NCBI RefSeq assembly: GCF_900142065.1
Contig: NZ_FSRJ01000005.1
Coordinates: forward strand, 213,287-277,286
Direction of reading: 5' to 3'
Length of the DNA: 64,000 nucleotides
Source: Agromyces cerinus subsp. cerinus
Lineage (GTDB): Bacteria > Actinomycetota > Actinomycetes > Actinomycetales > Microbacteriaceae
The notes below the pieces were generated by a model that had not been told where the DNA came from, searched no databases, and was given only the letters and a program-made list of their open reading frames with translations. Below are positions 26,043-34,821 of the stretch, piece after piece. The translations under genes were made by a program, and so were the position numbers. Position 1 is the stretch's first letter. The number at the start of each line of letters is the position of its first letter.

Positions 26043-26678
26043 TCAGCCGAGCAGGTGCGACAGCTGCTCGACGACGAGCACCACGGCGAGCACGACCATC
26101 GCGGCGCCCGAGATGCGGGAGACGAGTCGCATGGCCGACGGCCGGGCACGCAGCACCGTGCGGGCGCCCATGCCGACGACGAGGTAGACGAGCGCGCAAC
26201 TGCCGACGAAGATGAGGCCGAGCACGGCCAGCTGCACCGGGATCGGCCAGGCGCCCGCGGCATCCGTGAACTGCGGCAGCAGCACGACCAGCACGAGCAG
26301 CCCCTTCGGGTTCAGGCCGCTGACGCCGGCGCCCTGCACGAGGCGCAGCCACGGCCGCGTCTCCGCTCCCCCGCCGGGGGCTGCGCCCGCGACCGGCCCG
26401 GGCGGCTCGATCAGCACGCGAATGCCGAGATACGCCAGGTACGCCGCGGCGGCGAAGGTGAGGCCGCTCAGCACCCACGGCATCGCCGCCACGGCCGCGC
26501 CGACGCCCACGGCCACCGCGGCCACCGCGGCGAGATAGCCGATGAGGATTCCGGAGAGCGCGGGCAGGATGCTGCGGTCGCGCAGCCCCGAAGCGATGAT
26601 GTACGCCCAGTCGGGGCCCGGCACGAGCACCATGAACGTCATCATCGCCCAGCAGGCGAGCAGCAGTTGGGTGTTCAC
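26043..26678 (-). CDS. LysE/RhtB-family amino-acid exporter
   Basis: This 211-residue protein has about six membrane segments and the LysE/RhtB signature near the N terminus: MVLVPGPDWAYIIASGLRDR, then GILIGYLAA. A second motif GLNPKGLLVLVVLLPQF follows the central loop. These exporters expel amino acids or homoserine-like compounds by proton antiport. A GTG start at 26678 is chosen because AGGGAGG precedes it. The divergent Lrp-type gene is the usual regulator partner of LysE-type exporters, which supports an amino-acid substrate. The alternative start at 26741 would add a basic leader that overlaps the intergenic promoter. Confidence 0.88.
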   Translation of the reverse strand: MNTQLLLACWAMMTFMVLVPGPDWAYIIASGLRDRSILPALSGILIGYLAAVAAVAVGVGAAVAAMPWVLSGLTFAAAAYLAYLGIRVLIEPPGPVAGAAPGGGAETRPWLRLVQGAGVSGLNPKGLLVLVVLLPQFTDAAGAWPIPVQLAVLGLIFVGSCALVYLVVGMGARTVLRARPSAMRLVSRISGAAMVVLAVVLVVEQLSHLLG

Positions 26679-26763
26679 GCTGGCCTCCCTTCGACGGATA
26701 GGACGAAGGTAGGCGAGAACCGCGAGCAGCCGCTGCCGCATTCACCCCCGATCAGGTGGCCAC

Positions 26764-26777
26764 GTGGAAGAATCCAC
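26764..26777. promoter_or_regulatory. Palindrome in lysE/lrp intergenic region
   Basis: GTGGAAGAATCCAC has perfect 5-bp arms around AGAA. It overlaps AAGAAT (26768-26773), a -10-like hexamer 7 nt before the Lrp-type gene's ATG, which has no ribosome-binding site. The layout suggests a leaderless transcript under autoregulation. Confidence 0.4.
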
Positions 26778-26780
26778 TCC

Positions 26781-27233
26781 ATGGACGCCATCGATCGGAG
26801 AATCCTTGCCGAACTGCAGCAGGACGGCCGGCTGAGCCTCACCGACCTCGCCGCGCGCGTGCAGCTGAGCATGTCGCCGACCCACCGGCGGCTCCACGCG
26901 CTCGAGGCATCCGGAGCCATCAGCGGCTATCGCGCCGTGATCGATCCCGAGGTGGTCGGGCTCGGCTTCGGGGCGCTCGTGTTCGTCACGATGGATCAGG
27001 CGAACCGGGCGACGATCCCCGCGTTCGATGCCGCCGTCGCCGAGATCCCCGAGGTGATCCAGGCCCTCCGGCTCTTCGGCGACCCCGACTACCTGTTGCG
27101 CGTCGCCGTACCCGACCTGCCCGCGTACCAACGACTGTGGGACGAGCGGCTCTCGGCGCTGCCGGGCGTGCGCCGAGTCGAGTCGACGCTCGTCATGAAG
27201 ACGATCGTCGACGATCGGCCGCTGCCGATCTGA
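26781..27233 (+). CDS. Lrp/AsnC-family transcriptional regulator
   Basis: This 150-residue protein has the full Lrp/AsnC plan. The N-terminal winged helix-turn-helix (residues 1-60) reads MDAIDRRILAELQQDGRLSLTDLAARV. The C-terminal RAM ligand domain is a beta-alpha-beta fold with IQALRLFGDPDYLLRVAV. Proteins of this family bind amino acids and form octamers on DNA. It is divergent from a LysE-type exporter gene with a 102-bp shared region, so amino-acid-induced export is the likely output. The ATG at 26781 matches the family N terminus. Confidence 0.9.
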   Translation: MDAIDRRILAELQQDGRLSLTDLAARVQLSMSPTHRRLHALEASGAISGYRAVIDPEVVGLGFGALVFVTMDQANRATIPAFDAAVAEIPEVIQALRLFGDPDYLLRVAVPDLPAYQRLWDERLSALPGVRRVESTLVMKTIVDDRPLPI

Positions 27234-27311
27234 GGAGGCGGACCCTCGACGGCGTCGGGAGGTCGGCGTACCGTGGCCCGCGAAGCGAACGCCCGAACGA
27301 GGAGGTTCCCG

Positions 27312-27779
27312 ATGGCCGAGCTCTCACCTGTCCAGCCGTGCCTGTGGTTCGCCGACCAGGCGCGCGAGGCGATGACGTACTACGTCGACGTCTTCCCGAA
27401 CTCGCACATCACCCGCATCGACGAGTACCCCGACGAGTCGCTCGACGAGCACTTCGCGGGCATGACGGGCAAGGTGCTGAGCGGCGCGTTCACCCTGAAC
27501 GGCATCGACTTCGTCTGCCTCGACGGCGGCCCGCTCTTCGTCTTCAACGAGTCGATCTCGTTCGTCGTCTCGTGCGCCGACCAGGCCGAGATCGACTACT
27601 ACTGGTCGAAGCTCTCGCACGTGCCCGAGTCGGAGCAGTGCGGCTGGTGCAAGGACCGCTTCGGCGTCAGCTGGCAGGTCATCCCCGCGAACATGGGCGA
27701 GCTGACCCGGCGGCCCGAGCAGATCCAGGTGATGATGGCCCAGAAGAAGGTCGTGATCGCCGAACTCGAGAACGCCTGA
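27312..27779 (+). CDS. VOC-fold PhnB-like (3-demethylubiquinone methyltransferase-type) protein
   Basis: This 155-residue single-domain protein is of the glyoxalase/VOC superfamily PhnB subgroup. The start reads LSPVQPCLWFADQAREAMTYYVDVFPNSHI, and the end carries CGWCKDRFGVSWQVIP. Most members have no proven reaction; some are antibiotic-resistance or metal-dependent lyase relatives. A metal-binding set cannot be confirmed here. The ATG at 27312 follows GGAGG with a 6-nt gap. It is a stand-alone gene. Confidence 0.85.
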   Translation: MAELSPVQPCLWFADQAREAMTYYVDVFPNSHITRIDEYPDESLDEHFAGMTGKVLSGAFTLNGIDFVCLDGGPLFVFNESISFVVSCADQAEIDYYWSKLSHVPESEQCGWCKDRFGVSWQVIPANMGELTRRPEQIQVMMAQKKVVIAELENA

Positions 27780-27803
27780 GACGACGGATGCCGCGGCGCG
27801 CCG

Positions 27804-28241
27804 TCACCGGGCGGCCGTGGCCTCACCGGGTGGGTCGGCGACCTCGCTCGAACGAGTCAGCACGAGCGCCGCGGGGAACCGTCCGACCACCGCCCGGAGC
27901 GCCGGCCTCGACAGCGCCGCCGCCTCCGTCGGCTCGACGATTCGGGGCGCGGTCGCCCGATGGTCTCGACCCTTCCACCTGATGGTGGCCCCACCGGCGG
28001 CGAGCACGTTGCGGGCCCAGTTGGTCTTCGCACCCCACGGCAGGCCGATGAGGAAGACGCCCTCCGACACCGTCGGCACGAGCGCGATGGGCGTCGCGTA
28101 GGCGGTGCCGCTGCGGCGGCCGTGGTGGTGGATGATCGCCCAGAGGGGCACCCACCGGCGCCCGGCCAGTGCTCGGGCGACCGGCTCGCTCGTCCGCACG
28201 GCCCATCGTGGCGGGCCCTGCTTGCGGTCGGAGTCGCTCAT
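27804..28241 (-). CDS. Deazaflavin (F420)-dependent nitroreductase-family protein
   Basis: This 145-residue protein matches the DUF385/Ddn split-barrel family, with WAIIHHHGRRSGTAYATPIALV at about 36-57 and GLPWGAKTNWARNVLAAGGATIRW in the middle. Actinobacterial members use F420 or other flavins to reduce nitro compounds or quinones, or bind heme; activity here is not determinable. The ATG at 28241 is chosen over a GTG one codon upstream; the upstream GGAG is very close to either. It is convergent with the VOC gene with 24 bp between stops. Confidence 0.78.
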   Translation of the reverse strand: MSDSDRKQGPPRWAVRTSEPVARALAGRRWVPLWAIIHHHGRRSGTAYATPIALVPTVSEGVFLIGLPWGAKTNWARNVLAAGGATIRWKGRDHRATAPRIVEPTEAAALSRPALRAVVGRFPAALVLTRSSEVADPPGEATAAR

Positions 28242-28307
28242 CACTCCAGCATCCGCCCTCCGGGCGGATTCCGCACCGGCGACCTCCTGCCTGAGACCTC
28301 GCCGAGA

Positions 28308-29399
28308 TCAGGCCGACGCGACGAGGGTCCGCCAGTCGCTCGCTCGTGCATCGATCGGGGAGCCGTTCGCGACGCGGGCCGTGCGCGCAGCCGGGTCGAG
28401 CTGCACGGTCGCGAGGGTCGCCCAGCGCTCGCCGAAGGGCAGTGTCAGGTCGGGGCGGTGGCACAGGAGCGGCTGCCCGGGGTCGGAGTAGAGGAACGCG
28501 AGCAGCTCATCGTCGGTGCGCGGCTCGGGGTAGTCGGCGAGGCGGCTCGCGATGAGGTCGAAACGCTCGCCGGAGTCGGGCTGGTAGATCTCGGTCTTCT
28601 CATCGGCCTGCGCCTCGCGGCTCAGGAAGTGGTTGGTGCGCACGACCACGCCGTCGACGGGTTCGACCACGAACACCCCGATCGGCGTGATGTCGGTCGT
28701 GACGACGCGCTCGGCGTCGAGCAGGGTGAACGAGCTCGAGGCGCTGCGGGGCGCATCGCGCACGAGCTCGACCGCCTCTTCCACCGAGGCCGCCTCCTCG
28801 AGCACGGTCGCCGACAGCACGTGCACCGGCACACCGCCGGCGCCGTCGGTGCGGTGCCCCAGGATGTTGAAGTGCAGCGCGAGTCCGGCACTGTTCACAC
28901 CGATCTTGCCGAGCATCCCGTGCTCGGTGAGGCCGGCGAAGTCGTAGCGGCCGCCTCGCGTCTCGTGGGTGTGCCATTCGCCGTCGAGCTGGTGATGCCA
29001 GTCCCACGTCTGCAACCCGAAGGTGCGCACGGTGCCGTCGCCGAGCTCCACCCGGCGCCCGATCGTCGAGCATTCGCCCGGAGCCGCGCCGACACCCTGC
29101 GAGAGGATCTCGGTGCGGGCGTTCAGCGCGTAGACGTGCCACGGTTCGACGGCCGCGCCGGCGGCGATGCCGTCCATCTCGGCGAGGCGGTCGGGGCGCC
29201 ACTCGGCGACGGCGTCGGCGCAGCGCATCGCGAGCTCGCGCACTTCGGCCTCATCGAGCTCGTACTTCGCGAAGAGCTCGAGATACGTCCGCAGTCCTGC
29301 GGGCAGGGCGGCGCTGAGCTGCAGGCCCCGCTCACGACCGCGTTCGAGTGGGTCGCTGCCGTTCGCGACGACGTGCAGGCGGTCGGTGATGCTGTGCAA
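28308..29399 (-). CDS. C45-family autoproteolytic acyltransferase/hydrolase (AAT-like)
   Basis: This 363-residue protein is related to acyl-CoA:6-aminopenicillanate acyltransferase (peptidase family C45, Ntn-hydrolase fold). The predicted self-cleavage and nucleophile position is Cys110 in PGECSTIG. The segments LQTWDWHHQ and GKIGVNSAGLALHFN are characteristic of the family. Such enzymes mature by cutting before the Cys and then transfer or hydrolyse N-acyl groups of small amides. No signal peptide is seen, so it acts in the cytosol on imported material. It is the last gene of the Opp operon. The start is taken as TTG at 29399 because AAGGAAC lies 8 nt upstream; no ATG or GTG fits as well. 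Confidence 0.8.
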   Translation of the reverse strand: MHSITDRLHVVANGSDPLERGRERGLQLSAALPAGLRTYLELFAKYELDEAEVRELAMRCADAVAEWRPDRLAEMDGIAAGAAVEPWHVYALNARTEILSQGVGAAPGECSTIGRRVELGDGTVRTFGLQTWDWHHQLDGEWHTHETRGGRYDFAGLTEHGMLGKIGVNSAGLALHFNILGHRTDGAGGVPVHVLSATVLEEAASVEEAVELVRDAPRSASSSFTLLDAERVVTTDITPIGVFVVEPVDGVVVRTNHFLSREAQADEKTEIYQPDSGERFDLIASRLADYPEPRTDDELLAFLYSDPGQPLLCHRPDLTLPFGERWATLATVQLDPAARTARVANGSPIDARASDWRTLVASA

Positions 29400-29460
29400 T
29401 GGATCGTTCCTTCGGATGTGCGTGGTTCGGCGGCACGACGGTGCGCCCGTCGGCCGGGTT

Positions 29461-30288
29461 TCAGATCTGCTGGGCGAGCTCTTCGATGACCCCGCGGCGC
29501 GGGACCCAGCCCGGCCGGGGCGCGCACTCGAGCAGCAGCCGGGTGTAGGGATGCGCGGGGCGGTCGAGGATCTCGTCGACCGTGCCCCGCTCGACGATGC
29601 GCCCACGGCGCATGACGATGACGTCGTCGGCGACGGCGCGCACCACGGAGAGGTCGTGGGTGATGAACAGGTAGGTGAGGCCCTTCTCCTCCCGAAGGCG
29701 ATCGAGCAGGTCGAGCACCTGCGCCTGCACCGAGACGTCGAGTGCGGAGACGGCCTCGTCGAGCACGATGATCTCGGGCTCGGCCGCGAGGGCGCGCGCG
29801 ATCGCCACCCGCTGCTTCTGGCCGCCTGAGAGCGCCGTGGGCCTCGCATCGGCGTGGCGCTCGGTGAGGCCGACCTCGGCGAACAGTTCGAGCACGCGAG
29901 CCCGGCGCTCGGCGCGGTCGAGGTCGGGTCGGTGCACGCGCAGCATCTCGTCGATGGTGGCGGCGACCGGCAGCGACCGGTTCAGCGAGCCCTGCGGGTC
30001 CTGGAAGACCATCTGCACGAGCTTGGCGCGGGCCCGCAGGCGTGATCTCGACGTGGTCGGCCTGACCTCGGCGCCGTCGATGCGAACCTCGCCGGCATCG
30101 GCGGACTCGAGCCCGACGATGACACGGGCCAGCGTCGACTTGCCCGACCCCGACTCGCCGACGACGGCGAGGCACGTGCCCCGACGCACCCCGCACGAGA
30201 CGTCGTCGAGCGCAGTGACACTCGATCGACGACCGAGATGGAAGGTGCGGCGCAGGCCTACCGCTTCGAGGATGAGATCTGCGCTCAT
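29461..30288 (-). CDS. ABC importer ATPase, OppF type
   Basis: This 275-residue ATPase has Walker [11 protein letters not shown], signature LSGGQKQRV and Walker [30 protein letters not shown] marks the OppF/DppF half of the pair. It would hydrolyse ATP with the OppD-type partner to power the two permeases. Its ATG overlaps the OppD-type stop by 4 bp (ATGA). The C-terminal [10 protein letters not shown] motif is normal for the family. The C45 hydrolase gene follows after 61 bp. Confidence 0.92.
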   Translation of the reverse strand: MSADLILEAVGLRRTFHLGRRSSVTALDDVSCGVRRGTCLAVVGESGSGKSTLARVIVGLESADAGEVRIDGAEVRPTTSRSRLRARAKLVQMVFQDPQGSLNRSLPVAATIDEMLRVHRPDLDRAERRARVLELFAEVGLTERHADARPTALSGGQKQRVAIARALAAEPEIIVLDEAVSALDVSVQAQVLDLLDRLREEKGLTYLFITHDLSVVRAVADDVIVMRRGRIVERGTVDEILDRPAHPYTRLLLECAPRPGWVPRRGVIEELAQQI

Positions 30289-31115
30289 ACGTCGGTCTCC
30301 GTTCCGTTCGGCAGTACTGGCGCACGCCCCTCCGGGTGCAGCAGCGGCCTCGCGGCCATCAATGCGCGCGTGTAGTCGGTCTTCGGCCGATCGCGGATCT
30401 CCTCCGGGGTTCCGATCTCGAGGATCGCACCGTCCTTCATGACCGCGAGCCGGTCGCAGATCGCGGCCGCGAGATCGAGGTCGTGCGAGACGAAGATCAT
30501 CGAGAGTCCGTGCTCGCGTCGCTTCTCGTCGAGGATCGCGACGACCTCGGCCTGCGTCGTGACGTCGAGCGCCGTGGTGGGCTCGTCGGCGAGCAGCAGC
30601 CGGGGTTCGCCCGAGATGGCGCCGGCGATCACGACGCGCTGCAGCAAGCCGCCCGACAGCTGGTGCGGGTAGGAGCGCAGCACCCGCTCCGTGTCGGTGA
30701 TGCCCACCTGCCGCAGCAGCCCGGCGGCGCGCGCCTTCGCCTCCGCCTTGGGGATGCCCCGCGCATCGGCCATTCCCTCGATGAGGAACCGTTCGACGTG
30801 GAGCACCGGGTTGAGCGCGCCGTGCGGGTTCTGCGCGATGAGGGCGAGTTCGTTGGCACGGACCTTCCGCAGCTGCTCGCCGCTCGCGGCGAGCAGGTCG
30901 GTTCCGCCGAGTTCGATCGAGCCGCCGACCTTCGAGCCCGGCGGTTCGATGCCGAGAATGCACTTCAGCGTCATCGACTTGCCCGAGCCCGACTCGCCGA
31001 CGAGGCCGAGCGCTTCGCCCTGGCCGAGCGAGAACGAGTTCCCTCGCAGGATCTCGGTCTCCTGGCCCGTGTCGGGGTCGGTGACGGCGAGCGTCAGCCC
31101 TTCGACGTTCAGCAT
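30285..31115 (-). CDS. ABC importer ATPase, OppD type
   Basis: This 276-residue ATPase has Walker [11 protein letters not shown], signature LSGGLLQRV and Walker [13 protein letters not shown]. The Q-loop region [21 protein letters not shown] and the [13 protein letters not shown] terminus are typical of the OppD/DppD half. The signature GGLLQRV, with Leu-Leu for the more common Met-Arg/Gln, is shared with the third importer's first ATPase domain in this window (GGMLQRV). The start overlaps the permease stop by a single base (TGATG), so the two are coupled. Confidence 0.92.
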   Translation of the reverse strand: MLNVEGLTLAVTDPDTGQETEILRGNSFSLGQGEALGLVGESGSGKSMTLKCILGIEPPGSKVGGSIELGGTDLLAASGEQLRKVRANELALIAQNPHGALNPVLHVERFLIEGMADARGIPKAEAKARAAGLLRQVGITDTERVLRSYPHQLSGGLLQRVVIAGAISGEPRLLLADEPTTALDVTTQAEVVAILDEKRREHGLSMIFVSHDLDLAAAICDRLAVMKDGAILEIGTPEEIRDRPKTDYTRALMAARPLLHPEGRAPVLPNGTETDV

Positions 31116-32047
31116 CAGCGCGTCCTTCCCGCAGCGCGGCGTCCGCCGAGCTGCTCGCCGACGTAGCCGAGTGCGGCCACGGTGATCACGATCGCGAGCC
31201 CCGCGAAGACGCTCTGCTCCCAGTACCCCTGCAGGAGCGAGGCCTGCCCGTTCGAGACCATGAGGCCCCAGTCGGGCGTCGGCGGCTGCACGCCGAGTCC
31301 GAGGAAGGAGAGTGCGGCGAGGTCGATCATCGCGTAGCCGAAGTTGATCGTCATGCCCGTGAAGATCTGCGTGCGCACGTTCGGCAGGATGTGGCGCACG
31401 GTGATGAGGAAGCCCGAGATGCCCTGCAGCTGCGCCGATGCGACGTAGGGCAGGTTCCGTTCCCGCAACGCGACCGATCGGATGACGCGGGCCGAGTAGG
31501 GCGTGAAGCCGATCGCGAGCGCGATCGAGGCGGTGAGGAGCGAGGGTCCGAAGATCGCGACCGCGAGGATCGCGAGCAGCATGTTCGGGAACGCGAAGAG
31601 GATGTCGAGGATGCGTCCGATGAACGCGTCGACCCGGCCGCCGAACCACACCGCGGTGAGCGCGAGCGTCACGGCCGCAGCGGCGGCCACGAGCACGACG
31701 ACCGTCGGACCGATGAGGCTCGTGCGCGCTCCCCAGATGATGCGCGAGAAGATGTCGCGACCCGACTGGTCGGTGCCGAACCAGTGCTCGGGGCTCGGCG
31801 GCAGGTGCCGGTCGACGACCGAGCCCGCGTACGGGTCGTACGGCGCGATGAGCGGCGCGAAGATCGTGGTGAGCACCACGACCGCGAGCACCCCGACGCA
31901 GACGAGGCCGAGCGTCCCGAGGCGCCGGCGCATGCGGTTCCAGCCCGAGACCGGGCCCTCGAGGCGCTGCCGGCGCACCGCCTGCACCGAGACGGTGTCC
32001 TGACCGACGGTGTTCACCGGCGGCTCCATGCTGGTCTGCCGACTCAT
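31115..32047 (-). CDS. ABC importer permease, OppC type
   Basis: This 310-residue permease has an N-terminal cytoplasmic tail, six helices, the OppC motif HWFGTDQSGRDIFSRI (around 88-103) and the EAA loop YVASAQLQGISGFLITVRHILPN. The C-terminal ALSFLGLGVQPPTPDWGLMV is the standard OppC ending before the last helix. Both ends overlap their neighbours (ATGA with OppB type, TGATG with OppD type). The cargo may be an N-acyl peptide or amide, given the C45 enzyme in the operon; that is inference. Confidence 0.92.
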   Translation of the reverse strand: MSRQTSMEPPVNTVGQDTVSVQAVRRQRLEGPVSGWNRMRRRLGTLGLVCVGVLAVVVLTTIFAPLIAPYDPYAGSVVDRHLPPSPEHWFGTDQSGRDIFSRIIWGARTSLIGPTVVVLVAAAAAVTLALTAVWFGGRVDAFIGRILDILFAFPNMLLAILAVAIFGPSLLTASIALAIGFTPYSARVIRSVALRERNLPYVASAQLQGISGFLITVRHILPNVRTQIFTGMTINFGYAMIDLAALSFLGLGVQPPTPDWGLMVSNGQASLLQGYWEQSVFAGLAIVITVAALGYVGEQLGGRRAAGRTR

Positions 32048-32991
32048 GCCGACACCTCCCTGGCCAGACGCACGCGCGGATCGATGACGGCGTAGAGCAG
32101 GTCCACGATGAGATTGATGAGGCCGAACGCGAGCACCATGATGAGTGCGATCGCCTGCACGACGGCGAAGTCCTTCTTCTGCACCGAGTTCACGAGCAGT
32201 GATCCGATCCCGTCGAGGGTGAATGCGTACTCGATCACGAACGCGCTCGCCAGCAGGCCGGCGATGTTGGTGCCGAGCACGGTGGTGACCGGCAGCATCG
32301 AGTTGCGGAGCGTATGGCGACCGAGCACGATGCGCTTGGGCACACCGCGCGCGATCGCCATGACCACGTGCTCCGAGCCCTGCTCCTCGCGCACGGCGGT
32401 GCGGGTGATCCGTGCGACGACCGCGATGGCCGGGAACGCCAGGGCGATCGCCGGCAGCGTCAGGTGCCAGATGCGGTCCGTGAAGCCCTCCCCCGATCCC
32501 GAGACCGGGAACCAGCCGAGGTTCGACCCGAACACCGCCATCAGCACGAGTGCCGCGAAGAACGTCGGCACGGCGAACCCGAGGTTCGACCCGAACACCA
32601 CGATCTTCTCGAAGGCTCCCGAACGCGTCGCCGCGAGCACCCCGAGGCCGACGCCGGCGAACACGATCAGGATCGCCGCGTACGTGGCGAGGAAGAGGGT
32701 CGTGGGCAGGCGCGACTCGACGAGCGTCGAGACGTCCTGCTGGGTGACGAGCGACCTGCCGAAGTCTCCGTGGAGCACGTCGACCAGCCAGTTCCAGTAG
32801 CGGACGAGGAAGGGATCATCCAGCCCGTACTGCGCTCGGATGACCTCGAGCACCTCAGGGGTCACGGTGCGGCCCTGGACGAGGAACTGCTCAGGGCTTC
32901 CCGGAGCGAGGTACATCCCGCTGAACACGATGAAGCTGGAGACGAGCAGTACCAGCGCGAGCGCGATGATCCGTTTCAGTACGTAGAGCAT
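32044..32991 (-). CDS. ABC importer permease, OppB type
   Basis: This 315-residue permease begins MLYVLKRIIALALVLLVSSFIVFSGMYLAPGSP and has the OppB external loop IRAQYGLDDPFLVRYWNWLVDVLHGDFGRS and the EAA region AIARGVPKRIVLGRHTLRNS. It forms the transmembrane channel with the OppC-type protein. The ATG at 32991 lies 27 bp downstream of the binding-protein stop. The 3' end overlaps oppC by ATGA. Confidence 0.92.
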   Translation of the reverse strand: MLYVLKRIIALALVLLVSSFIVFSGMYLAPGSPEQFLVQGRTVTPEVLEVIRAQYGLDDPFLVRYWNWLVDVLHGDFGRSLVTQQDVSTLVESRLPTTLFLATYAAILIVFAGVGLGVLAATRSGAFEKIVVFGSNLGFAVPTFFAALVLMAVFGSNLGWFPVSGSGEGFTDRIWHLTLPAIALAFPAIAVVARITRTAVREEQGSEHVVMAIARGVPKRIVLGRHTLRNSMLPVTTVLGTNIAGLLASAFVIEYAFTLDGIGSLLVNSVQKKDFAVVQAIALIMVLAFGLINLIVDLLYAVIDPRVRLAREVSA

Positions 32992-33018
32992 GGACGATCC
33001 CTTCCCGTGCGCACCCGG

Positions 33019-34662
33019 CTACTCGGCCGAGCCGAGGTCGGCGGCCCAGGGGTAGTAGAGGTAGATGAAAGAGGCGGGAACCCCGGTCACCGCCTTGTCG
33101 AGGTAGAGCCGCACTGCGAGGTCGTTGATCGGCACCCAGGGCTGCTGCTGCATGACGAGGGCCTCGGCATCGACCGTGAGCTCGGCCCGCTTCTCGGGGT
33201 CGCTCTCGGCGTAGGCGGCGTCGATCGCGGCATCGATCGCCGGGTCGGAGAAGCCGGAGTAGTTCTGCTGGCTTCCCGTGTAGGCGACGTTGTCGAGGTG
33301 GGCGAGCGGCGACGGGCTCGACAGGTAGTTCGTGGTGACGAAGCCGTCGTATCCCTTGCGGGCCTCGGGGTCGGAGAAGAACGCGCCGAACTGCGCGCTC
33401 GGCACACCGGTCGGCTCGAGGGTGAGCCCCAGCTCCTTCGCCCCGTTCGCCATCTCGTTGAGGATGTCGGCGTAGAACGCGCGCTCGCTCGGGTAGGCGA
33501 TCTTGATCGGCTGCGAGAGGTCGACGGTCGCGGACTCCAGCTCGGCCTTGGCGGCCTCGAGGTCGTGACTCAGGTCGGGCAGCTCGGCGTCGCGCTGCTC
33601 GGCGACGTCGGGGTAGCGGTTCCACGGCCCCTGGGGCACGATCGAGCGCGACGGCGTGCCGGTGCCCTCGTAGACGGTGTCCGCGATGGCCTGGCGGTCG
33701 GTTGCCCGGGTGAGCGCGCGCCGAACGGCGGGGTCGCCGAACGTGCCGTTGCCGGTCGAGATGATCGCCATGATCTGCATGCCCTGTCCGTAGGACAGCG
33801 CTCCGGTGCTGCTCGAGGAGAGCTGGCCGAGCGCCGGCAGCGGCACGTCGTACGATCCCTGGATCTCTCCGGTCGAGAGGCCGGTCGCGATGGCGGTGGG
33901 GTCGACCACGAAGCCGATCTCGACCTCCTTCGCCTTGGCGCGCTTCTCGGCGTTCCAGTACCCGTCGTAGCGGTCGAGCGAGATCGACTGGCCCTGCTTC
34001 CATTCGCCGACCTGGAACGGACCCGTGCACATGACGCCGGCCTCGGGGTTGCCGTAGTTCTCTCCGGCCGCCTCGCGCTGCTTCTGCTGCACGACGGCGC
34101 CGAGGTTCGTCGAGAGCTCCTCGTCGAGGATGGTGTTCGGTTCAGACAGCGTGAGTGTCACCTCCCACTCGCCCGTCTGCTCGATGCCGGTGACGTCGGC
34201 GAAACTCGACGCGAGGTAGCTGCCCTCGGCCGGGTCGAGATGACGGTTCAGGCTGTAGGCGACGTCAGCGGCGGTCATCGGCGTGCCGTCCCAGAAGGTG
34301 ACGTCGTCGCGGATCTGGAAGACGTAGCGCGTGCTGTCGTCGAGGACCTCGAAGCTCTCGGCGAGGTTCGGCTCGACCGAGAAGTCGGGCTGCATCTGGA
34401 ACAGCGACTCGCAGAGGTTCGAGATGATCGTGTTCTCGGGGTAGTTGAACGCCTTGACCGGATCGAGCGTCGCGAGCTCGCCGTACGTCGAGTTCCACTT
34501 GACCGTGTCGACCTCGCCGGTCGCGGCGGGCGTGACCTGCAGGAGCTCGCCCTCGTCCAGTGCCGTCGCGGAGTCGTTGCCCCGATCCGCAGTGCAGCCT
34601 GCGAGCGCCAGGCTCGCGACCGCGAGGAGCGCGATCGATGCTCTCGTCGTTCCGGTTTTCAC
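33019..34662 (-). CDS. Substrate-binding lipoprotein, OppA/DppA type
   Basis: This 547-residue SBP_bac_5 protein has a lipoprotein signal with lipobox ALAGC (Cys23). Family motifs follow: NLCESLFQMQPDFSVEPNLAESFE, IRDDVTFWDGTPMTAADVAYSLNRHLDPAEGS and the late YLDKAVTGVPASFIYLYYPWAADL. The C terminus is very like that of the third importer's binding protein (VAFLYYPWAATI), so the two are paralogous. The GTG at 34662 is certain from an ideal AGGAGG 5 nt upstream; no ATG is near. It heads the leftward Opp operon under LacI-type operators. Confidence 0.92.
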   Translation of the reverse strand: MKTGTTRASIALLAVASLALAGCTADRGNDSATALDEGELLQVTPAATGEVDTVKWNSTYGELATLDPVKAFNYPENTIISNLCESLFQMQPDFSVEPNLAESFEVLDDSTRYVFQIRDDVTFWDGTPMTAADVAYSLNRHLDPAEGSYLASSFADVTGIEQTGEWEVTLTLSEPNTILDEELSTNLGAVVQQKQREAAGENYGNPEAGVMCTGPFQVGEWKQGQSISLDRYDGYWNAEKRAKAKEVEIGFVVDPTAIATGLSTGEIQGSYDVPLPALGQLSSSSTGALSYGQGMQIMAIISTGNGTFGDPAVRRALTRATDRQAIADTVYEGTGTPSRSIVPQGPWNRYPDVAEQRDAELPDLSHDLEAAKAELESATVDLSQPIKIAYPSERAFYADILNEMANGAKELGLTLEPTGVPSAQFGAFFSDPEARKGYDGFVTTNYLSSPSPLAHLDNVAYTGSQQNYSGFSDPAIDAAIDAAYAESDPEKRAELTVDAEALVMQQQPWVPINDLAVRLYLDKAVTGVPASFIYLYYPWAADLGSAE

Positions 34663-34720
34663 TGTGTCCTCCTGAGCTTCTTCGTTGAATCCCTCGCCGA
34701 TGAGGCGATGAGCTACGGCG

Positions 34721-34749
34721 ACGATAGCTGATGAATCGATTCTTGTAAA
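34721..34749 (-). promoter_or_regulatory. Promoter of the Opp/C45 operon
   Basis: On the minus strand TTTACA (34749-34744) is separated by 17 bp from TATCGT (34726-34721). This is a good sigma-70-type promoter that would start transcription about 45 bp before the binding-protein GTG. One operator copy lies in its spacer and another abuts its -35. Confidence 0.7.
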
Positions 34750-34769
34750 TCGATTCTCTGAATCGATTT
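34733..34769. promoter_or_regulatory. Array of three LacI-type operators (AATCGATT)
   Basis: AATCGATT occurs at 34734-34741, 34748-34755 and 34761-34768, starts 14 and 13 bp apart. The first copy extends to a 10-bp palindrome, GAATCGATTC. The central CG and dyad symmetry are standard for LacI-family sites. They cover the Opp promoter and sit 53 bp or more upstream of the lacI-type start codon. Confidence 0.8.
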
Positions 34770-34809
34770 CTTTCCGGGATTCCGCTCGCGATCGACACGG
34801 ATGGGTTGC

Positions 34810-34815
34810 TACGCT
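34810..34815 (+). promoter_or_regulatory. -10 hexamer of leaderless lacI-type gene
   Basis: TACGCT lies 6 nt before the ATG at 34822. No Shine-Dalgarno sequence precedes that ATG, so a leaderless transcript is likely. Confidence 0.45.
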
Positions 34816-34821
34816 TGCCCG

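Noticed and set aside
28308..29399. C45/AAT-like gene as part of penicillin biosynthesis
   Set aside because: No ACV synthetase or isopenicillin N synthase nearby; it lies in an import operon, so catabolism is far more likely.
32314..34731. An 805-codon plus-strand frame opposite the Opp permease and binding protein
   Set aside because: No recognisable domain, atypical Arg/Gly/His content; explained by antisense third-position GC.
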